Source: an uncultured Eggerthella sp.
GTDB taxonomy: Bacteria > Actinomycetota > Coriobacteriia > Coriobacteriales > Eggerthellaceae
NCBI GenBank assembly: GCA_900547965.1
Contig: URJE01000079.1
Location: 1-6,091 of the forward strand
Reading direction: 5' to 3'
DNA length: 6,091 bases
Positions 4,970-6,091 of this stretch are shown piece by piece; position 1 is the first letter of the stretch, and every line of letters begins with the position of its first letter. The notes beneath the pieces are model-generated. The model was given only the letters and a program-made list of their open reading frames with translations, did no database searches and was not told the DNA's origin. The position numbers and the translations under genes were made by a program.

Positions 4970-6091
4970 AGCTTGCCTTCCTCCGTATATGGAACTATAT
5001 GAGTCCCTTTCTTGCTATAGTGAATCTTGAATTTCCGTGTTGGAATGTGCGTTCCGTCCTTTGTTACAACGAAGCCGACAACCCTGTTGGCAGCACAGAT
5101 TTCTGTTCCTCTCCAACTGCCATCGCGCTTTGTTTCCATTTTACCCTTTCCTGCGTACCTTCGTACTAGTTCCTCCGCTTCATCTACGCTCACTATGATT
5201 CTGCTTGGTTCTGGAAAGCCGTTTCTGTTTGCAACGCTGATGTGCTGCTCGTATTCCCTGGTTCCCTTGATGTGCTTACGCTGCGCTCCTGCTCTGATGG
5301 AAAGCTTCTCCTCGTCCATCGTTCGAGCCTTGTAATCGACCCACGCCTGCTTGTTGGCATTCAGCCTGCGCCTTGTTTCTTCTAGCTGCTTTGAGCTTGC
5401 AAGCTGAACCTCTAGCCGTTTGTTCTCGTCAATGTGAACCTTTCCGTAAAGTCCGAGCCTGCGCCTTGCCGTCTCGTATGTGTACTCGCGCCATTCGCGG
5501 CGGCTCAATATCTTCGGATGCCTGCTTAGCAGAGATTGCAGCTCGCCGCGCTTGGCTTTCAAACGGCGGTTAACGTCATCCGTATCGAGCTTCATGCTGT
5601 GAAGCACCTCATGCTCGCGCTTTAGCTTCCGAATCTCGTTCTCAAGCTTCGCCTGCTCGGTGTGCAGCGCCGCCGATTCCTCAGCCGTGTACCCCGTCCC
5701 CTCAAGCGGGCCCGAGAACCGCCGCCCCGTGTTGGGATTGAACACGCGAACGCGATGACCGCAGTTGCAATCGTTGATCTGATCACCTACAACCTCCTCG
5801 AAGCTCGGGAAGCCTGCGGTGCTCGCGCCAGTGGAGTAAACGCGCCCCTCCCAGCGGTGGTGCATGTCGCGTGGGTTCGCCGTCTTGCTGACCTCGACCA
5901 AGCTGAACGAGCTTTCAGCAGCATCGAGCGTTGCCTTGATCTTCGGCTCGCGCCCCTCAGCCGCAATCGCCCTCCTTATGCCAACGTCAACGGGAACGTG
6001 GACAACCGTCCCGTCCTTGCGCGTGTACGTTGAAGCCGTCAAGCCTTTCCTAGCCCTCTTCGCTATGCCTTCCGCAAGAGCCTTCTCGTAG
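4942..6091 (-). CDS. Phage minor capsid protein (Phage_min_cap2-like) with C-terminal type 50 polymorphic toxin domain; 5' end cut by window edge
   Basis: The frame is open to the right edge, so the N-terminus lies outside; 382 residues are visible (numbered from codon 6090-6088). A TTG at 6042 is in frame but is internal. Residues 1-125 are the end of a phage minor capsid protein: TYTRKDGTVVHVPVDVGIRR (21-40), then SLVEVS, HHRWEGRVYS and INDCNCGHRV (105-114), features of the minor capsid protein 2 family. Residues about 135-262 are highly charged and likely coiled coil. Residues 266-367 form a type 50 polymorphic toxin (Ntox50) domain: QRKHIKGTREYEQ (270-282), a central VDEAEELVRRYAGKGK, and the hallmark FKIHYSKKGTHIVP (354-367), with H357, K360, T363 and H364 as candidate active residues. 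The family is predicted to be an RNase of the BECR fold. The protein would sit in or on the virion head or be produced by the prophage host. Its stop lies inside the next gene, the putative immunity protein. Confidence 0.88.
   Translation of the reverse strand, partial: YEKALAEGIAKRARKGLTASTYTRKDGTVVHVPVDVGIRRAIAAEGREPKIKATLDAAESSFSLVEVSKTANPRDMHHRWEGRVYSTGASTAGFPSFEEVVGDQINDCNCGHRVRVFNPNTGRRFSGPLEGTGYTAEESAALHTEQAKLENEIRKLKREHEVLHSMKLDTDDVNRRLKAKRGELQSLLSRHPKILSRREWREYTYETARRRLGLYGKVHIDENKRLEVQLASSKQLEETRRRLNANKQAWVDYKARTMDEEKLSIRAGAQRKHIKGTREYEQHISVANRNGFPEPSRIIVSVDEAEELVRRYAGKGKMETKRDGSWRGTEICAANRVVGFVVTKDGTHIPTRKFKIHYSKKGTHIVPYTEEGKLWIGKNLAP
4976..4984 (-). promoter_or_regulatory. Ribosome binding site of the immunity candidate, inside the toxin gene
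   Basis: GGAGGAAGG on the minus strand, six bases before ATG 4969, lies wholly within the coding sequence of the toxin C-terminus (codons for Glu-Glu-Gly). It supports the 4969 start and translation coupled to the toxin. Confidence 0.65.

Noticed and set aside
5662..6033. Rightward 123-codon frame inside the capsid gene
   Set aside because: Antisense to the Phage_min_cap2-like region; Arg/Ala/Pro-rich shadow without a ribosome site or family pattern.

Overview
The window looks like a piece of an actinobacterial chromosome of moderate GC content, most likely a host-associated anaerobe of the Coriobacteriia (Eggerthellaceae-like). That placement is inference. It rests on the mix of genes, a type I-E-like CRISPR repeat, an MscL remnant with a familiar N-terminus, and possible leaderless transcription. 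No rRNA, tRNA or species marker is present.

Left part (1-2748, all leftward): a 3'-truncated iron-containing alcohol dehydrogenase with its own promoter; a 400-residue anion permease of the ion-transporter superfamily (YbiR-like) with a candidate terminator behind it; and a small HD-domain hydrolase resembling single-domain ppGpp hydrolases (MESH1-like). These look like ordinary chromosomal genes.

Middle part (2749-4753): a gene-poor, eroded stretch. It holds an mscL pseudogene (intact ribosome binding site, then an in-frame stop, then a frameshift), a 72-residue two-helix membrane protein, a strong stem-loop terminator a short way downstream of a leftward promoter, about 190 bases with no convincing gene, a 51-residue helical ORF behind a promoter embedded in a long inverted repeat, an 84-residue orphan protein with a DxDHxH motif, a single degenerate type I-E-like CRISPR repeat with no cas genes, and the only rightward gene, a 97-residue orphan protein with a terminator.

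Right part (4754-6091, leftward): the C-terminal 382 residues of a phage minor capsid protein (Phage_min_cap2-like) ending in a type 50 polymorphic toxin domain. Its stop codon lies inside the next gene, a 71-residue acidic protein that is the natural candidate for the cognate immunity protein. This is a prophage or prophage remnant carrying a toxin on a structural protein, and it is the most interesting system in the window. The small genes to its left may be accessory cargo or debris of the same element.

All readings are by eye from sequence and memory of families; no searches were run.
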